From assembly GCA_022446985.1 (NCBI GenBank), contig JAKVBD010000004.1:84684-148683 (forward strand): DNA of 64,000 nt, read 5' to 3'. Positions 62,382-64,000 of the stretch are shown in pieces (position 1 is the first letter of the stretch; each line of letters starts with the position of its first letter). The notes under the pieces were generated by a model that had not been told where the DNA came from, did no database searches, and saw only the letters and a program-made list of their open reading frames with translations. Origin of the DNA: Lentisphaerales bacterium. Its GTDB lineage: Bacteria; Verrucomicrobiota; Lentisphaeria; Lentisphaerales; Lentisphaeraceae. A program made the translations under genes and the position numbers.

Positions 62382-63353
62382 ATGGATGAATCGACAGCAC
62401 AAAGTCAAAAAGGTAAAAGTGTCTTTATGACTATGGTAGGCTTACTTGGCCTACAAGCAGAAGTTAAAGATAAAGCTTCTGGTAAAAATATTATTTTAAG
62501 CGTAAGCACAGACGAGCCAGGTCGCCTTATTGGCAGAAATGGTTCTTCTTTGGATAGCGTTGGTCTTCTTATGAATAGAATTCTTCGTAAGGAAGACAAT
62601 ACATTTCCAAAAGTAATTATCGATGTTGATGGTTATGATAAAAAGTCAAAGAATGACCGCCGAAACAAAAGAAAGAAAAACAATCCTAGGCACAATAATA
62701 ACGTAGAAAAAACAGTTGTTATGACCGAGGATGTTGTAGAAGAAGAAATTAATCTCTACGTGGATGAAGATTCTGGTAAAGTAGATCCAGTTGTGACCGT
62801 TGCGCCAGGAGAGTCAGATGAGCGTAGCGAACGTCCTCGCATTGGTCGTGATAGCCGTCGTGACAATCGTCGTGGTCGCGATAACCGTCGTGACAATCGT
62901 CGTGGTCGCGATAATCGCCGTGATAATCGTGAGAGAGGTCCCAAGCAGGAAGAGAAACCTGTGGAAGCGGCAGTTGCTACAGGGACTGCATCTCAACATG
63001 AATCGAAGCCAGCTCCAGCAAAAGCTGACTCCAAGCCTCAGGCTCAAGAAGCAGCTTCTTCTGCTCCAAAGCAAGAATCTAAGTCACCTGCTCCAAAGCA
63101 GGAGGCAATATCTGCGCCTGCAGCAGAGAAAAATAGCTCTAAGCCAAAATCTTCACCAAATAGACTTCAGATGCAGTGCAGAAATGCCGCAAAAGAAGTT
63201 AAGCGTTGGGGGGAAGATGTACTTCTTCCACCTATGCCACAGTCTGAGTGTGAAAAAGCTATTCAGAACTTTGCTAATGATAAAGAGATTAAGGCTGAAT
63301 TTGATTCGCGTAATTATGGCGACAAGAAGAGAGTTAGACTTTCAGCTAAGTAA
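62382..63353 (+). CDS. Jag/KhpB-like KH-domain protein with degenerate R3H and RDN repeats
   Basis: A 323-residue protein in the usual Jag position after yidC. Residues 1-85 carry a KH-type RNA-binding domain with GRLIGRNGSS (47-56). Residues 157-184 are tandem RRDNRRGRDN-type repeats, followed by an Ala/Pro/Lys-rich linker to about 257. The C-terminus (258-323: LQMQCRNAAKEVKRWGEDVL) resembles R3H but contains no His, so the R-x3-H motif is missing. It probably binds RNA; its roles in other bacteria include cell-elongation control. Confidence 0.8.
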   Translation: MDESTAQSQKGKSVFMTMVGLLGLQAEVKDKASGKNIILSVSTDEPGRLIGRNGSSLDSVGLLMNRILRKEDNTFPKVIIDVDGYDKKSKNDRRNKRKKNNPRHNNNVEKTVVMTEDVVEEEINLYVDEDSGKVDPVVTVAPGESDERSERPRIGRDSRRDNRRGRDNRRDNRRGRDNRRDNRERGPKQEEKPVEAAVATGTASQHESKPAPAKADSKPQAQEAASSAPKQESKSPAPKQEAISAPAAEKNSSKPKSSPNRLQMQCRNAAKEVKRWGEDVLLPPMPQSECEKAIQNFANDKEIKAEFDSRNYGDKKRVRLSAK

Positions 63354-63376
63354 ACTTCTTTAACCCCCCCTTTTAG

Positions 63377-63403
63377 GCCCGTCATTTACTTGGCGGGCTT
63401 TTT
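63377..63403 (+). terminator. Terminator after the jag-like gene
   Basis: GCCCGTC, 8-nt loop, GGCGGGC (63377-63398), one G-T pair, then TTTTT. It ends the rpmH-to-jag transcript. Confidence 0.85.
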
Positions 63404-63431
63404 AATTGATTGTCTCGCAGGTATATTATAC

Positions 63432-63460
63432 AAAAAAAGGCCACACATTGTGTGACCTTT
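63432..63460 (-). terminator. Terminator of the - strand remnant gene
   Basis: On the - strand: AAAGG-T-CACAC, loop AAT, GTGTG-G-CCTTT followed by more T to 63432. The stem is complete only on the - strand (a T-G pair there is a C-A mismatch on the + strand), so it belongs to a - strand transcript. Confidence 0.7.
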
Positions 63461-63484
63461 ACAACAATTCAGCTAGGGAGAATG

Positions 63485-63595
63485 TTAGAGAGAAGTTCCG
63501 TAGCGTTGATTAAATTCAGTAACTAGACTTCTAAGAATAACTGGATTGCTCTTATCGATTTCGAAAACGATAGTTTCACCACTAGCCTGAATAAT
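63485..63595 (-). pseudogene. 3' remnant of an unidentified gene
   Basis: An open frame of 36 codons ending in TAA at 63485, without a start codon. It is preceded by an in-frame TGA at 63596. The translation (begins IIQASGETIVFEID, ends NQRYGTSL) looks like normal protein, and an intact terminator lies 25 nt downstream on the same strand. This is best explained as the end of a gene whose upstream part was removed, perhaps by the transposon at the window edge. The family is not recognised. Confidence 0.5.
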
Positions 63596-63600
63596 TCATA

Positions 63601-63773
63601 AACTTATTTTTGTGATCAGTTAAGCAACAATAATACTGATTTGCTAGAGTTTTATTGCGATGTATTTTTCATTTTTTCTTAAATTACAACTGTTAACTTC
63701 ATTTTAGTCCAATTTCGATATAATTCCCCCTTACCCCCAATTTTCAGGGCGGAGGGCACCGCCACATTTAAAG
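63601..63773. other. AT-rich gap between the gene remnant and the transposase
   Basis: No ORF is seen. A hairpin, GGCGG-AGGGCA-CCGCC (63748-63763), stands just after the transposase stop and may be its terminator or part of the element's end. The left end of the insertion sequence probably lies in this gap, but no terminal repeat can be recognised because the other end is outside the window. Confidence 0.35.
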
Positions 63774-64000
63774 TCATGTTACCATTAGCTGAGCAGAGAT
63801 TGCAGCCACTCTTGCATACAAAGATTTTATTGGTGAACTGTCGGGTAAATGAACCTTGATAGTTCGCTTACTAAGAACAAATCGTCCAGCCACTTTCAAG
63901 AGCTTCAAGCGTATGCTGTCAAACATGGCTGTTGCCAGCTTTGTTCCCTTAAGGAAATTTGCTCTAAAAGAATGGATAAGTTGATATGCCACACCGTGGA
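63774..64000 (-). mobile_element. C-terminal part of a DDE transposase (IS1380/IS4-like), cut by the window edge
   Basis: The - strand frame is open from the right edge to TGA at 63774. The visible 75 residues (VAYQLIHSFRANFLKG, then RLKLLKVAGRFVLSKRTIK) match the C-terminal pattern of IS1380/IS4-group transposases (LAYNL..., LLKIAARIV...). The catalytic DDE residues lie outside the window. Whether the element is complete cannot be seen. Confidence 0.65.

Noticed and set aside
62844..62934. Tandem ~30-bp direct repeats resembling a CRISPR array
   Set aside because: The repeats run head to tail without unique spacers and lie in frame within the jag-like gene, coding an Arg/Asp/Asn repeat.
62800..63363. 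187-codon open frame overlapping the jag-like gene
   Set aside because: It is a shifted-frame reading of the Arg-rich repeat and Lys-rich linker; the product is low-complexity and has no ribosome-binding site.

Overview
The window comes from a Gram-negative bacterium of moderate-to-low GC, most likely a member of the PVC group; my best guess is Lentisphaerota (Lentisphaera-like). Reasons: a Chlamydia-like order tuf / secE-nusG-rplKAJL-rpoBC and rpsL-rpsG-fusA-rpsJ; ECF sigma factors paired with FecR-type proteins; NPCBM carbohydrate-binding modules; a ThuA-like protein; a PhoD-type lipoprotein phosphatase; and a zinc-ribbon Ser/Thr kinase. Outer-membrane and LPS-type genes (hldE-like, lipoprotein-sorting-like, ExbD-like) fit a two-membrane cell. 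The taxonomic call is inference.

Positions 1-17589 hold the core information-processing block, all on the + strand: the end of tuf, rpmG, tRNA-Trp, secE, nusG, rplK, rplA, rplJ, rplL, rpoB, rpoC, a terminator, then rpsL, rpsG, fusA, rpsJ, rplC, rplD, rplW, rplB and rpsS. The S10-type operon then stops at a strong terminator; rplV, rpsC and the rest are not here. RpoB has Ala at the E. coli His526 position and S12 has Arg at the Lys88 position (Met = 1), both classical drug-resistance sites.

Positions 17600-26061 are accessory genes, mostly on the - strand: a possible MjaI-like PD-(D/E)XK nuclease, a secreted LysM/HEAT-like protein, SppA, a C45-type hydrolase with a clear promoter, an alpha/beta hydrolase that has lost its catalytic His, a 35-residue protein, a PhoD-like lipoprotein and a RmlD/MAT2B-like reductase.

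Positions 26143-33514 hold the most interesting locus. One strong promoter precedes five tightly packed genes: a multi-spanning membrane SPFH protein, an HflC-like protein with a His-rich tail, an HflK-like protein, a P1B-type metal ATPase that also has a His-rich tail, and an ABC ATPase with a long charged C-terminal extension and no permease. No FtsH is nearby. I read it as a candidate membrane-microdomain metal-transport system.

Positions 33511-49577: a receiver-only response regulator; a MaoC-like protein; sigma / zinc anti-sigma / secreted repeat protein; AraC regulator; metG; a COG3146-type acyltransferase; a Ser/Thr kinase; a second sigma operon (ECF sigma, FecR-NPCBM, ThuA-NPCBM) joined by ATGA overlaps; ComEC; and two secreted proteins.

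Positions 49600-62355: ABC-F, RsuA, a small membrane protein, alanine racemase, a HAD phosphatase broken by an in-frame stop, an HldE-like protein whose nucleotidyltransferase lacks HxGH, an OleC-like adenylate-forming enzyme, homoserine dehydrogenase, a lipoprotein-sorting-like protein, then rpmH-rnpA-yidD-yidC. A Jag/KhpB-like protein follows to 63353.

The right end (63354-64000) holds a terminator, a 36-codon remnant of a - strand gene with its own terminator, and the C-terminal end of a DDE transposase running off the window.
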